A stretch of 50,606 nt of DNA, from the NCBI GenBank assembly GCA_049366815.1, contig JBMNCO010000011.1:1-50606 (forward strand). Reading direction: 5' to 3'. Source of the DNA: CAYNYM01 sp049366815. GTDB lineage: Bacteria; Desulfobacterota; DSM-4660; Desulfatiglandales; HGW-15. The notes under the pieces were generated by a model. That model saw only the letters and a list, made by a program, of their open reading frames with translations, ran no database searches and had not been told where the DNA came from. Positions 16,863 to 25,781 of this stretch are shown one piece after another; position 1 is the stretch's first letter; every line of letters begins with the position of its first letter. The translations under genes were made by a program, and so were the position numbers.

Positions 16863-19433
16863 TCATACAAGTCCGATTTTTTTCATTTTCATATAGAGGG
16901 TTTTTGGATCGATGTTTAGGGCGGCAGCGGCCCTGCCTCTGTGCCAACGGTTTTGGTCGAGGGCGGCCAAGATAATCCTTTTTTCAAAATTCTCCCTGGC
17001 CTCACGAAGGTCAGTCACCTTCTTCCCGAGGTCCACCTCTGTCTTATGACCCGCCGTGGTGATCCCCCCTGATGCTCCCAGGAAATCAAAATTCCCCACG
17101 GCCAGGTATCGTTGTATCATGCTCTGCAATTCACGGACATTCCCCGGCCAGTCATAGTTATAAAGGATTTCCATGACCTTGCCCGGGATGCTGCGCACGC
17201 TGGTCTCGTTGCCGTACAATTTCAAAAAATGCTCAATAAGGAGCGGTATGTCTTCCTTTTTTTCCCGAAGTGGCGGCAGGTGGATTGGCAAGACGCTGAT
17301 CCTGTAATAGAAATCTTCCCGAATTGATCCAGCTCCCACCAATCCCTTAAAATTTCTATTTGTTGCGGAAATAATGCGTAAATCAGACTTCCGGACATAG
17401 GTATCACCTATGGGCATGTAATCGCCGATTTCAAAGGCCCGGAGCAGTTTCACCTGGATACTCAGGCCCAGTTCACCTACTTCATCCAAGAAAAGCGTCC
17501 CCCCGCTTGCGGTATGGAGATAACCTGTTTTGTCGATATGGGCCCCTGTGAACGCCCCTTTTCTGTGGCCGAAGAATTCACTCTCGACAAGAGTTTCTGG
17601 AATGGCACCACAATTGACCGGCACAAAGGCCTTGTCGGCACGGGCACTCATATTATGGATGGCTCTGGCAACCAGTTCCTTTCCCGTCCCTGATTCTCCG
17701 AGGATAATGACATTTGCGCTGGAGCCCGCCGCCTTGAGAATAAATTCGTAGACCTCCTGCATGGGGCGGCTTTTACCGACGATATTCCCAAAACGGTATC
17801 GCTCCTTGATGCTTGACTTCAGCTTGATGTTTTCCCGGCGAAGGTGCTCAGCCACCTCCTGCACCGACTCTTGCTGGAGCACATCCTCCGTAATATCCCG
17901 CATGGTGGCAAGGATTGCAGGTCTGGACTTCAGGCTGATGACACGCCGGTTGGTGGAGACCCAAAATTTCCGCCGGCCCTTTGCAACGCACAATCCCTTG
18001 ACCAGGTTTTCCAACGTGTGGTCCTGCTCCAGGGGATCAAAGACTCGTCGGAAAAATTCCTGGAAATCCTTGTCAAAGAGTTCGATCACGTCTTTGCCCG
18101 AAAGTTCCTGGGCATCCTGATAACCGTACATCTGCACAAAGGCCTGGTTGGAAAAGAGGATCTTTCCGTCCTGGACCATGACGGCCCCGTCGGCCGCCGA
18201 TTCGGTCACACTCCGATACAGCAATTCTCGTTCTTCGAGGGCCTTCTGGGCCTGGATTGTATCGGTAAGATCCCTGAAAATCGACAGCTTGGATACGCTT
18301 CCATCCGGGTTTATCAAAGGCGTATCGATCACGTCATAGGTCTTCTGATTTTTCGGGAAAAAGTATTTTCTATGAACCGTCTCACCCTTGAAAACCGTCT
18401 CGTTTCTGCACCCGGGGCACGGATCACGACGATTATGAAAATGCTCATAACATTTCCAGCCAACCGGGTCACCAAACTCCTTCAAAAGGGCGGGATTGAC
18501 ATATTCAAGTTCATATCGGTCGTTGACCTTGTAAACCCAGTCCTCCATGGACTTCAGGATATTAATGAGGTTCTCGCTTTCCAGGCGCAAGGCATCTTCG
18601 GCCTGAACCCGTTCGGCGATTCTCCCAAGACGCTCTGCAATGGCATTCAGCAAAAACGCTTCTTCCTTTAAAAAGCAAGGCTTGCCGTTGCTCGGCGTTT
18701 CAAGGCAAAAAACCTCCAACGTCCCGGCCCATTCCCCCTGCATTAAGATGTCGAAGCTTTGTTTCCAGGGTGTTTCGCTGAAATTCGCTGTTTTGACCTC
18801 CTGATATCCCAAGAGAATCCGTACGGACGTCACCTCAGGATACTGCAATGCGGAAGGAATCAGGTCTGCTACACCTTGAAGAATTTCTTCAAGAGTGATC
18901 CCCTGCCTTTCCCTGAGTTCTGAAATGCCGTAGAAGCAATCCAATTCTTTGAGGCGTTTGGCCAGATTTTCCGTTTGTTCGTGAAGTGCCTGTGTCTTCT
19001 TTTCGACTTCCACGCCCAGGGATTGCTTTTCCCTTTTCAGGATGTCACTGCGGGCCTTCAAACGAAGCATGGCCCGAACCTGCCCGGCGATCACGGCTGC
19101 CTCAAAAGGCCTTCTCAAAATGACATCCGCCCCGGCTTCCAATCCCTTTGCAAGAAGCTCCTCGGAATCTCTTGGGGACGCGACCAGAATTACAGGAATG
19201 GACTTGGCCGTCTCATCCCCTTTCAGTTTCCGGCAGACCTCAAGTCCGTCAATATCCCCTGGGGACAAGGTGATCAGGATAGTATCAGGCATTTCCACGG
19301 CCGCCCTGTCGAGGACTTCAGGCCATGACCCGACAATGTCTATGCCCTGAAAATCCGGCATAAACTTTCGCAAGGCATCCTGCACGGCATTCAAACCGTC
19401 TCCTGTGGGGGCAATAAATAGGATCTTGGCCAT
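16863..19433 (-). CDS. Sigma54-dependent regulator with degenerate receiver, PAS domains and Fis-type HTH
   Basis: The 856-residue protein is an enhancer-binding activator of RNA polymerase-sigma54. In order: a receiver-like domain (1-125), a coiled coil (about 130-165), a GAF-like region (170-290), a PAS domain with CPGC (300-410) and a second PAS domain (415-520). The AAA+ domain follows, with Walker A GESGTGKE near residue 578 and GAFTGA near 625, and a Fis-type helix-turn-helix ends the protein (NRWHRGRAAAALNIDPKTLYMK). The receiver lacks the usual acidic pocket and has Thr where the phospho-acceptor Asp is expected, so control probably comes from the PAS/GAF domains. AGGAG five bases before ATG 19433 sets the start. 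It is divergent from the metallo-beta-lactamase gene. Confidence 0.9.
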   Translation of the reverse strand: MAKILFIAPTGDGLNAVQDALRKFMPDFQGIDIVGSWPEVLDRAAVEMPDTILITLSPGDIDGLEVCRKLKGDETAKSIPVILVASPRDSEELLAKGLEAGADVILRRPFEAAVIAGQVRAMLRLKARSDILKREKQSLGVEVEKKTQALHEQTENLAKRLKELDCFYGISELRERQGITLEEILQGVADLIPSALQYPEVTSVRILLGYQEVKTANFSETPWKQSFDILMQGEWAGTLEVFCLETPSNGKPCFLKEEAFLLNAIAERLGRIAERVQAEDALRLESENLINILKSMEDWVYKVNDRYELEYVNPALLKEFGDPVGWKCYEHFHNRRDPCPGCRNETVFKGETVHRKYFFPKNQKTYDVIDTPLINPDGSVSKLSIFRDLTDTIQAQKALEERELLYRSVTESAADGAVMVQDGKILFSNQAFVQMYGYQDAQELSGKDVIELFDKDFQEFFRRVFDPLEQDHTLENLVKGLCVAKGRRKFWVSTNRRVISLKSRPAILATMRDITEDVLQQESVQEVAEHLRRENIKLKSSIKERYRFGNIVGKSRPMQEVYEFILKAAGSSANVIILGESGTGKELVARAIHNMSARADKAFVPVNCGAIPETLVESEFFGHRKGAFTGAHIDKTGYLHTASGGTLFLDEVGELGLSIQVKLLRAFEIGDYMPIGDTYVRKSDLRIISATNRNFKGLVGAGSIREDFYYRISVLPIHLPPLREKKEDIPLLIEHFLKLYGNETSVRSIPGKVMEILYNYDWPGNVRELQSMIQRYLAVGNFDFLGASGGITTAGHKTEVDLGKKVTDLREARENFEKRIILAALDQNRWHRGRAAAALNIDPKTLYMKMKKIGLV

Positions 19434-19657
19434 ACGCTCTCCTGTCAATTCCGGGATCGGCCTCACGCACTGCGACCGACCGGGCCCGTTGCATTGGGGC
19501 CGGCCGCTCAATGGTGATGTTCTTTTTGAGTCCGCTGAAGTGGGAAATGATTGACGAAAGGGCCTTTTTAAACCAATATCAATGTGATGTGTGTCCCAGC
19601 ATTTTCCGAATATATTTTTTATCATATCTCCTGGACCTTTTCAAGGTAGAGGGAAGC

Positions 19658-20422
19658 ATGCAATTGATCATTCTCGGATCAGGGACCGGGATTCCTGTGC
19701 ACGACAGGGCCTCGCCTTCTATCCTGCTGCATACGAAAAACAGATTGTTGCTCTTCGATATAGGCCCGGGAACTTTACGACAGATGGCCCGTATCGGCAT
19801 GGATTTCAGAGTTCTTGATCACATATTCATCACCCACTTTCATCCAGATCACAGCGCTGATCTGGTACACCTCCTGTTCGCCACCCGAAACCCCTCGATC
19901 CTGGCCGACAGACGGCCTTTTGTCATCACCGGCCCTCAGGGACTCAGGGATTTCCTCCAGGCCCTTGAAAATGCATATGGGAACTGGATCAAGCTTCCAC
20001 CGGACATCCTGACTGTTGACGAGCGCAAAACCGAAGAGAGGGAAACACGACGGTACGCAGATTTGACGGTCATTTCACAGCCCGTAAGCCATACGGCCCG
20101 GAGCCTGGCCTACCGCGTTGAGGGACCCGACGGAAAGAGCTTTGTCTACTCAGGAGATACGGGCCCCTGTGAAGGAATCATCAGTCTTGCGGAGGGGGCT
20201 GATGTATTGATCCTGGAATCCTCTTTTCCCAACGGTCAGGAAATGGAAGGCCACCTTACACCATTCTTGGCTGGCCGCATCGCTGCCCTTGCGAAGGTGC
20301 CGAGACTCGTCCTGCTTCATTTCTATCCTGAGGTGCTGAAAACGGATATCGCGCCGCAATGCCGTAAATCCTTTACCGGAGAACTCATCCTGGCCAGGGA
20401 TTTGCTTTCTTTGAAGGTATGA
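19658..20422 (+). CDS. Metallo-beta-lactamase fold hydrolase, ribonuclease Z-like
   Basis: The 254-residue protein begins MQLIILGSGTGIP, the usual first strand of RNase Z/ElaC-like enzymes. It carries the metal-binding THFHPDHSADL motif (about residues 59-69), a later His in QPVSHTARS, the Asp of YSGDTGPC, and a C-terminal LLHFYP His. All expected zinc ligands therefore appear present. Substrates of such proteins range from tRNA precursors to phosphodiesters; I cannot tell which applies. AGAGGG lies just before the ATG at 19658, while longer upstream starts lack a ribosome-binding site. It stands alone, divergent from the sigma54 activator gene. Confidence 0.85.
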   Translation: MQLIILGSGTGIPVHDRASPSILLHTKNRLLLFDIGPGTLRQMARIGMDFRVLDHIFITHFHPDHSADLVHLLFATRNPSILADRRPFVITGPQGLRDFLQALENAYGNWIKLPPDILTVDERKTEERETRRYADLTVISQPVSHTARSLAYRVEGPDGKSFVYSGDTGPCEGIISLAEGADVLILESSFPNGQEMEGHLTPFLAGRIAALAKVPRLVLLHFYPEVLKTDIAPQCRKSFTGELILARDLLSLKV

Positions 20423-20492
20423 TGCGATATCGACATCGATGACCCGCCCCGTCTTCATTGCGTTCACAAATTCAAGGGAGAACCGTGATTTT

Positions 20493-20559
20493 CGCCCGTT
20501 GGGCGCCCGGCGTGTGCTCCGGCCTTCCCGGGGGCTGTAGTCACCGGCACACCCTGGCG
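20493..20559. other. Structured intergenic element flanked by GATTTT
   Basis: A perfect hairpin CGCCC-GTT-GGGCG (20493-20505) abuts a larger imperfect stem between 20504-20517 and 20547-20559 (CGCC and GTGTGC pairing with GCACAC and GGCG). GATTTT occurs on both sides (20487-20492 and 20559-20564). It may be an RNA structure or a tiny inserted element. I see no gene in the gap 20423-20793. Confidence 0.4.
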
Positions 20560-20633
20560 ATTTTATGCTTTAACTTTTTGGTAATACTTTAGGCTCTTGA
20601 AAATTACCCCATCACGGAGGGGCCACGGCCCCG

Positions 20634-20667
20634 ATTGCCGGGCTCTTTCAAACAGCTAGACTCATAC
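20634..20667. repeat. 34-bp dispersed repeat, copy 1
   Basis: The sequence containing GCTCTTTCAAACAGCTAGAC recurs in reverse complement at 50391-50424 with 32 of 34 bases identical. Both copies lie in intergenic DNA next to a GGGC-rich hairpin. Confidence 0.65.
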
Positions 20668-20730
20668 ACTTTTTGAATATAGATGGATTCAGATTAAGCG
20701 CTTCTCCAAGACCCCTGATCAATTTTTTGC

Positions 20731-20769
20731 TTGACGCCTTATTCCAGACAGAAATATTCTATTTGGAAT
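20731..20769 (+). promoter_or_regulatory. Candidate promoter and operator of the PadR gene
   Basis: TTGACG (20731-20736) and TATTCT (20755-20760) are 18 bases apart. The inverted repeat ATTCCA (20741-20746) and TGGAAT (20764-20769) brackets the -10 element, a plausible site for autorepression by the PadR protein encoded just downstream. Confidence 0.45.
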
Positions 20770-20793
20770 TAAACCTTGTCGAGCCCTTTCAAC

Positions 20794-21342
20794 ATGAAAA
20801 CAAGACCAGCAACGGAATACGCCCTACTCGGGGCCATGATGAGCGGCCCAATGCACGGTTACGAGATCCTGAGATTCCTGAATTCGACCCTCGGATCTAC
20901 ATGGCGTGTGAGCACGAGCCAGCTCTATGCCGTGCTGAAAAGACTCGAAGGCCGTGGCTTTTTAGAATCATCCATGGAACCCCAGGAAACGCGGCCGTCA
21001 AAGAGGGTATTCACCATCACAACAAAGGGTAAGCAGGCCTTTTTGGAATGGATTTACGCCCCGATGGATCATGTGAGGGACCTTCGAATCGAATTCCTTG
21101 CCAAGCTCTTCTTTATGCAGCGCCTTTCTCTGAAGGGCGCGGAGCAATTGATCGGAGCACAAATAGGCTCCCTAAAACGAACTTACAGAATCGTAGAAAA
21201 AAAGAAGGAAGAGGAACAGGACCCATTCGAACGGCTCGCTTTGGAATTCAAAGTGGCCACCCTGGAGGCCTGGCTGAAGTGGCTGGACCAAAAAGCGGCC
21301 CCCTTTGTCGCAAAAATCGATACAAACCACCGCCGCGTATGA
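20794..21342 (+). CDS. PadR family transcriptional regulator
   Basis: The 182-residue protein has the PadR winged-helix domain at its N terminus (EYALLGAMMSGPMHGYEILRF, then STSQLYAVLKRLEGRGFLES and KRVFTITTKGKQAFLEWI). A C-terminal helical region (about 100-182) is probably the dimerisation and ligand part found in Vir/AphA-like members. PadR proteins usually repress neighbouring genes; the effector here is unknown. I chose ATG 20794, although no strong ribosome-binding site is visible and a TTG at 20776 is possible. A promoter with an overlapping inverted repeat lies upstream. The molybdopterin-binding gene follows after about 95 bases. Confidence 0.88.
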   Translation: MKTRPATEYALLGAMMSGPMHGYEILRFLNSTLGSTWRVSTSQLYAVLKRLEGRGFLESSMEPQETRPSKRVFTITTKGKQAFLEWIYAPMDHVRDLRIEFLAKLFFMQRLSLKGAEQLIGAQIGSLKRTYRIVEKKKEEEQDPFERLALEFKVATLEAWLKWLDQKAAPFVAKIDTNHRRV

Positions 21343-21437
21343 GTGAAAGACATGGACAGGGTGTGGGGTGACCGCGGCCGGTCTTCCGGCTGAGCGAACG
21401 CAATGAAAAATTATTTAATGGAGGCCAGTAAAACATT

Positions 21438-22484
21438 ATGCCAGGGAAATATAGATCGGCAGCGGCTGTTCCCTTGGATCAGGCCGTGGGTACTGTTTTG
21501 GCCCACGACATCACCGAAATCAGGGCCGGGCAGTTCAAAGGGGCGGCATTCAAAAAGGGACACATTGTGACAGAGGAAGATCTGCCCCACCTCAGACGTC
21601 TTGGAAAGGAACATCTCTTTGCCCTGAATATCGGCCCCGGTGAGGTCCATGAGGATGATGCGGCCATCAGACTCGCAGAGGCATTGGCAGGGACCGGGGT
21701 GTACTTCGACGGTGGGCCGTCCGAGGGGAAAATCTCACTGAAATCGGGATACCGCGGCCTGTTGAAGGTCAATGCAAATGCCCTGATGGAAATGTGTATG
21801 AGTCCGGACATCTGCTGTGCATCTCGACATAACAACACCCTTGTTGAAAAGGGCGAAATCATTGCCGCCGCCCGTGCCATCCCCCTGGTCATTGATGAAA
21901 AGGACCTCTCCGCTGCAATCCGTATCGCAAGAGAGGCCCATGGTCTTTTTTCAGTCAGACCGCTGGCGCGCCTGCAGGCAGGGATCGTCATCACAGGGAA
22001 CGAAGTTTACAAAGGTCTTATCGAAGATAAATTCGCATCAATCCTTCGGCAAAAACTCCTTACACTCGGTACGCAGACAAAGAAGATTCTTTACGCGCCC
22101 GATGACCGACAGACCATCGCCGGACATATCAGGGCGCTCCTGAGCGAGGGGGCCAATCTTGTTCTGGTCTCAGGCGGTATGAGTGTGGACCCCGATGATG
22201 TGACGCGAATGGCCATTGCCGATGCCGGAGCGAAAGACTTGGTATACGGAACGCCCGTCTTACCGGGGGCCATGTTTTTGTATGCACGCCTCGGGGATGT
22301 GCCGGTCCTGGGCCTGCCGGCATGCGTTATTTTTCACAGGGCTACGGTATTGGATCTGGTGCTTCCGCGGATTCTTGCCGGCGAGACGATCTCAAGAAGA
22401 GACCTTGCGGAAATGGCCTACGGTGGGCTGTGTCTGAATTGTGAAGTGTGCAAGTACCCTGTTTGTCCTTTTGGGAAGGCCTAG
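21438..22484 (+). CDS. Molybdopterin-binding (MoeA/MogA-like) protein
   Basis: The 348-residue protein contains a MoCF-biosynthesis-type domain (residues about 175-330: GIVITGNEVYKGLIED, then NLVLVSGGMSVDPDDVTRMAI and VLGLPACVIFHRATVLDLVLPR). The N-terminal part (VPLDQAVGTVLAHDITEI) resembles the MoeA start. It is shorter than MoeA (about 400) and ends in a cysteine-rich tail, CLNCEVCKYPVCPFGK, which may bind metal. Related proteins are found near molybdenum-hydroxylase maturation genes, and a molybdenum hydroxylase operon lies 3.3 kb downstream. GGAGG lies about 12 bases before the ATG, somewhat distant. Function in cofactor handling is likely; the exact step is unclear. Confidence 0.8.
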   Translation: MPGKYRSAAAVPLDQAVGTVLAHDITEIRAGQFKGAAFKKGHIVTEEDLPHLRRLGKEHLFALNIGPGEVHEDDAAIRLAEALAGTGVYFDGGPSEGKISLKSGYRGLLKVNANALMEMCMSPDICCASRHNNTLVEKGEIIAAARAIPLVIDEKDLSAAIRIAREAHGLFSVRPLARLQAGIVITGNEVYKGLIEDKFASILRQKLLTLGTQTKKILYAPDDRQTIAGHIRALLSEGANLVLVSGGMSVDPDDVTRMAIADAGAKDLVYGTPVLPGAMFLYARLGDVPVLGLPACVIFHRATVLDLVLPRILAGETISRRDLAEMAYGGLCLNCEVCKYPVCPFGKA

Positions 22485-22567
22485 TGCCTTGGGCTGGGTG
22501 GGATCCCCTTTCAGATCGGCCATCCCGCTGCAGACGACACATTGAACCTGATGAGTCGCCCGGCTGA

Positions 22568-23545
22568 TCAGAAACGCCTCTCCACAATATAATCATTCAG
22601 GGCCAGAAGATCATCCTTCACGGATGAGGGAGCGAAACAGTCCAGATATCCGGAGGCCTTGGCGACATGATCCTTGGCCTCCGACCGAATTTTCTCAATG
22701 GCCTTTCCGCTTCTGACAAGGGCTATCACCTCGGCGTAATCACCTTCACCGGCTGTGCCTTTCTTGAATAGACCCTCAAGCCGTTGGGTTTCGTCTTTTT
22801 CAAGCCCTGAAAGCGAATAGATGAGAGGGAGCGTGATCTTGCCTTCCCGCAAGTCCTTACCCACCGGCTTACCGAATTCTTCTTCACAGGATGTATAGTC
22901 CAGCACATCGTCGATAAGCTGGAATGCGATCCCGAGATTCAGCCCGAATCCATGGAGATTCTCCACCGCCTCCCGCTCCGCCCCGGCAAGAATCGCGCCG
23001 CATGAACAGGCGGCTGCCATAAGCGCGGCCGTTTTATCAATGATGATCTCCATATAATCCTCTTTGCTCAGGGCCCAGTTATCGGTATTCATCAACTCCA
23101 AAATCTGGCCTTCAACCATTTGAAGAGAACTCTCACTCAGCACCTGAAGGAGCTTCAAATTCCCGGGGTCCAGGGCCATTTCAATGGCTTTCAGGTAGAG
23201 AAAATCTCCGCCGAGGACCGAAGCATGATTGCCCCAGACCTCTCTGACTGCAGGTTTTTTCCTTCTCGTTTCGGCATTGTCCAGGACATCATCATGGAGC
23301 AAGGATCCCGTATGGAGACACTCAAAAATTACAGAGAGACGAAACAGGTCATCCCCCCCATACCCACAGAGCTGCCCTGAAAGAGCAAATAATAGGGGGC
23401 GCAGCCTCTTGCCCTGCCCCAAGAGAGAATGCTCTCCGATGTCGTTGATCATATCGACTCGGCTGTCCAGAACTCTTTCCAGTTCCTCGTCAATTCTCCG
23501 GTAATGGTCTCCAAATCGTTCTAAAATGGGGTTGTCTGAAGTCAT
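22568..23545 (-). CDS. Polyprenyl diphosphate synthase (octaprenyl type)
   Basis: The enzyme condenses isopentenyl diphosphate units to a long prenyl diphosphate, most probably for the menaquinone side chain needed by Qmo and ETF:QO. The 325 residues include both aspartate-rich motifs, LLHDDVLDNAETRR (first) and FQLIDDVLDY (second), plus GQGKRLRPLL and the GKDLREGKITLPLIY segment. Length and motifs match IspB-like enzymes. A TTGACA -35 box lies about 75 bases upstream. The gene is convergent with the MoeA-like gene. Chain length cannot be read from sequence alone. Confidence 0.92.
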   Translation of the reverse strand: MTSDNPILERFGDHYRRIDEELERVLDSRVDMINDIGEHSLLGQGKRLRPLLFALSGQLCGYGGDDLFRLSVIFECLHTGSLLHDDVLDNAETRRKKPAVREVWGNHASVLGGDFLYLKAIEMALDPGNLKLLQVLSESSLQMVEGQILELMNTDNWALSKEDYMEIIIDKTAALMAAACSCGAILAGAEREAVENLHGFGLNLGIAFQLIDDVLDYTSCEEEFGKPVGKDLREGKITLPLIYSLSGLEKDETQRLEGLFKKGTAGEGDYAEVIALVRSGKAIEKIRSEAKDHVAKASGYLDCFAPSSVKDDLLALNDYIVERRF

Positions 23546-23596
23546 AAAGCCATCCGAAACCGAAAATTCGAATATTTTTTTAACATAATTTTTTAA

Positions 23597-23625
23597 ATTT
23601 ATGTTTTATCTGCACGCTTTGTCAA
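23597..23625 (-). promoter_or_regulatory. Candidate promoter of the polyprenyl diphosphate synthase gene
   Basis: On the minus strand a perfect TTGACA (23620-23625) is followed, 16-18 bases on, by an AT-rich CATAAATT that can serve as -10. The leader to the ATG at 23545 would be about 45 bases. Confidence 0.45.
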
Positions 23626-23771
23626 AGCAAAAAAATGAGACAACATCCACGTCATCCCCACCCCCCGGCAGCACGTGGGACTGCGTTGCGGCCTCTCAGC
23701 CGTTCTTTCATTTCCATCCTGTTCAACCCGGTTTTTTAATGCAACGCCGGGGTCGATTGAAACCGTGCCAT

Positions 23772-24647
23772 TCACTGGTTGCCGATAAAAAAAGGGCGAA
23801 ACCGACTTTCATCCCAGGTCATGGCCCTGCGGATCTCCGCCAAAAGCCTTGGCTTTTCCTCTGGGAGCCTGCCTTCCAGGTTGAGGTAGTTGGAGTAATG
23901 ATCGCTGGTGAGTTGGGTGTGGCACTCCAGGTTCTCAATCAAGAGACCGGTCTCCTCAAGGACATGGAGGGGTGACAAGACCTGAAACAGCCCCCTTCTC
24001 ATTTGATGGAGAAGCAGGGTGTCGGTTTTTGGAACCAGGGTGCGGAGCCGCACAAAGTCCGGATTGATGGCGTTCAGGGCCTCTGCGGTCGCCAAGGCGT
24101 GTTCTCTGGTCCGCTCCACTCCTCCAAGGCCAAGGATGACGTACTCACTCAACGTCATGCCCGAATCTTTGACGAATCGCCCGGCCCGAATCTGTTCCGA
24201 ACGGGTGGTCCCTTTCTTCACCCGTCGCAAGACCTCGTCGTCTCCGCTTTCCAATCCCACATGAATCCGGGTGAGACCCGACTCCTTCAACACCGACAGC
24301 TCATGGGGAGTCTTCATGGCAATGAAGCGGGAAGACCCGTACACGGTGATCCTTTCCATAAAGGGAAATTGACCCCTCGCATGACGGCAGACGGCGGCCA
24401 GATCTTCCGTGGGCATGGCAATGGTGTTGCCTGCGGGAAGGAACAGGGTCCGCACACGTCTTCCATAAGCCCTTCGGGCCGATTCGATGTCCTCGCATAT
24501 CTCCTTTAGAGGTCTGATTCTAAAAGGCGGTCCCTTCTTGTATATCATGCAAAAAGTGCACTTGTTGTGGGGGCACCCAATGGTGGCTTGGATCAGGAGA
24601 CTATCCGCCTCGCTCGGGGGCCGGTAGATGGGGCCCTCATATCTCAT
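23772..24647 (-). CDS. Radical SAM protein of unknown substrate
   Basis: The 291-residue protein has the iron-sulfur motif CPHNKCTFC near residue 24. Its spacing, CX4CX2C, differs from the canonical CX3CX2C but occurs in a group of Elp3/HemN-like proteins that share the following MIYKKGPPFRIRPL. The SAM-binding GLESGDDEVLRRVKKG and GLGG segments of the partial TIM barrel are present. No extra cluster or cobalamin domain is seen. Substrate and role are unknown. It lies downstream of no clear operon partner: the gene on its 3' side is the polyprenyl synthase on the same strand, 226 bases away. Confidence 0.85.
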   Translation of the reverse strand: MRYEGPIYRPPSEADSLLIQATIGCPHNKCTFCMIYKKGPPFRIRPLKEICEDIESARRAYGRRVRTLFLPAGNTIAMPTEDLAAVCRHARGQFPFMERITVYGSSRFIAMKTPHELSVLKESGLTRIHVGLESGDDEVLRRVKKGTTRSEQIRAGRFVKDSGMTLSEYVILGLGGVERTREHALATAEALNAINPDFVRLRTLVPKTDTLLLHQMRRGLFQVLSPLHVLEETGLLIENLECHTQLTSDHYSNYLNLEGRLPEEKPRLLAEIRRAMTWDESRFRPFFIGNQ

Positions 24648-24728
24648 AATGACTTGTCCCTATCGCTAAGTAAAAACACATGATAAGAACTCATTCAAGA
24701 CGACAATGACAAACGATTCGGCGGGAAT

Positions 24729-24812
24729 AAAAGCGACCGGCCCGGAATAAGTACAAGCGCCTTGCTGAACACCAATTCAGCCTGTCACATTTTGGCTCTT
24801 GGGGTCGCTTTT
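24729..24812. other. Inverted repeat with nested hairpin in the 24648-25002 gap
   Basis: AAAAGCGACC (24729-24738) and GGTCGCTTTT (24803-24812) are perfect inverted repeats. Between them GCTGAA-CACCAA-TTCAGC (about 24764-24781) forms a second stem. The gap otherwise shows no gene. It could encode a small structured RNA or be an element remnant. Confidence 0.4.
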
Positions 24813-25002
24813 GCCATGTCCCTCGGAAATGGCACGGTGCTTTTTCAATGAAATTTAGCCCATTGCGTGGCCGATCGCAAGCATTTCTTCCAGTCTCGGA
24901 CATTCTGAACAGATGGGCTGTACATGTGATTGGAAAAACGGTAACATAACGGACACTGACGGATCATTCATGCCAGATACCTACCCACGGAGGTCATAAC
25001 CT

Positions 25003-25599
25003 GTGAAAATATTCCTTATTACCCTGCTTTGTCTTGTCTTTTGTCCGATGAACGGGACCTTTGCCCTGGATTCGGACAGCTCCAACCCAAAAGTGGTTAT
25101 GGAGACCTCAATGGGCAAGATCGTCCTTGTCCTAAATCCTGAAAAGGCACCGATTAGTGTTGAGAACTTCCTGAATTACGTCCGATCCGGCTTTTATGAC
25201 GGCACCATCTTCCACCGCGTGATCCCGGGATTCATGATCCAGGGAGGCGGTTTTACCGCCGAGTTTGAAAGAAAGCCTGCAGGCAGACCCATCCAGAACG
25301 AGGCGGACAACGGTCTCGTTAATGCGCGGGGCACGATTGCCATGGCCCGCACAGGAGAACCCCACAGCGCCGGGTCCCAATTCTTCATCAATACGGTCGA
25401 CAACTCATTCCTTGACCACAAACGCAAGGATATTCAGGGCTGGGGATATGCCGTTTTCGGGAAGGTGGTGGAGGGTATGGAAGCGGTCGACGCCATTTCC
25501 AAGGTTCAGACCGGCACGCGAGGCATGTTGAGGGATGTCCCCATTGAACCTGTCATGCTCCTGAAATGCCTGACCCTTCAATCCGGATCCACCGACTGA
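25003..25599 (+). CDS. Secreted peptidyl-prolyl cis-trans isomerase (cyclophilin)
   Basis: The 198-residue protein begins with a signal peptide (KIFLITLLCLVFCPMNGTFA, cleavage near residue 22), so it works in the periplasm on protein folding. The cyclophilin core includes FHRVIPGFMIQGGGF, the catalytic Arg of FHRV, GTIAMARTGEPHSAGSQFFINTVDN and VFGKVVEGMEAVDAI. The sequence is of the compact bacterial PpiA type. The start is GTG with GGAGG nine bases upstream. It is monocistronic, with a hairpin at 25690-25721 in the following gap. Confidence 0.92.
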   Translation: MKIFLITLLCLVFCPMNGTFALDSDSSNPKVVMETSMGKIVLVLNPEKAPISVENFLNYVRSGFYDGTIFHRVIPGFMIQGGGFTAEFERKPAGRPIQNEADNGLVNARGTIAMARTGEPHSAGSQFFINTVDNSFLDHKRKDIQGWGYAVFGKVVEGMEAVDAISKVQTGTRGMLRDVPIEPVMLLKCLTLQSGSTD

Positions 25600-25689
25600 A
25601 CCCGTATAAGGATACAATCGATTCCCGATCTTATTATGACGCGGCTGCACAGGTATGGATAAAACATCTCTATCCAATGTCTCGGTGGT

Positions 25690-25721
25690 CTCCGTCGCCT
25701 CTCTGGTGAGGGCCGTCGGAG
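25690..25721. other. Hairpin before the molybdenum hydroxylase operon
   Basis: CTCCG...CCTC pairs with GAGG...CGGAG (25690-25701 with 25708-25721). No T-run follows. It may be a terminator for the cyclophilin gene or a leader structure of the operon starting at 25782. Confidence 0.35.
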
Positions 25722-25781
25722 TTGAAGGAACCCATGGGTCGAAAATCTTACTTCCGCGAGGGGTGCAGAGGGGGGATAATC

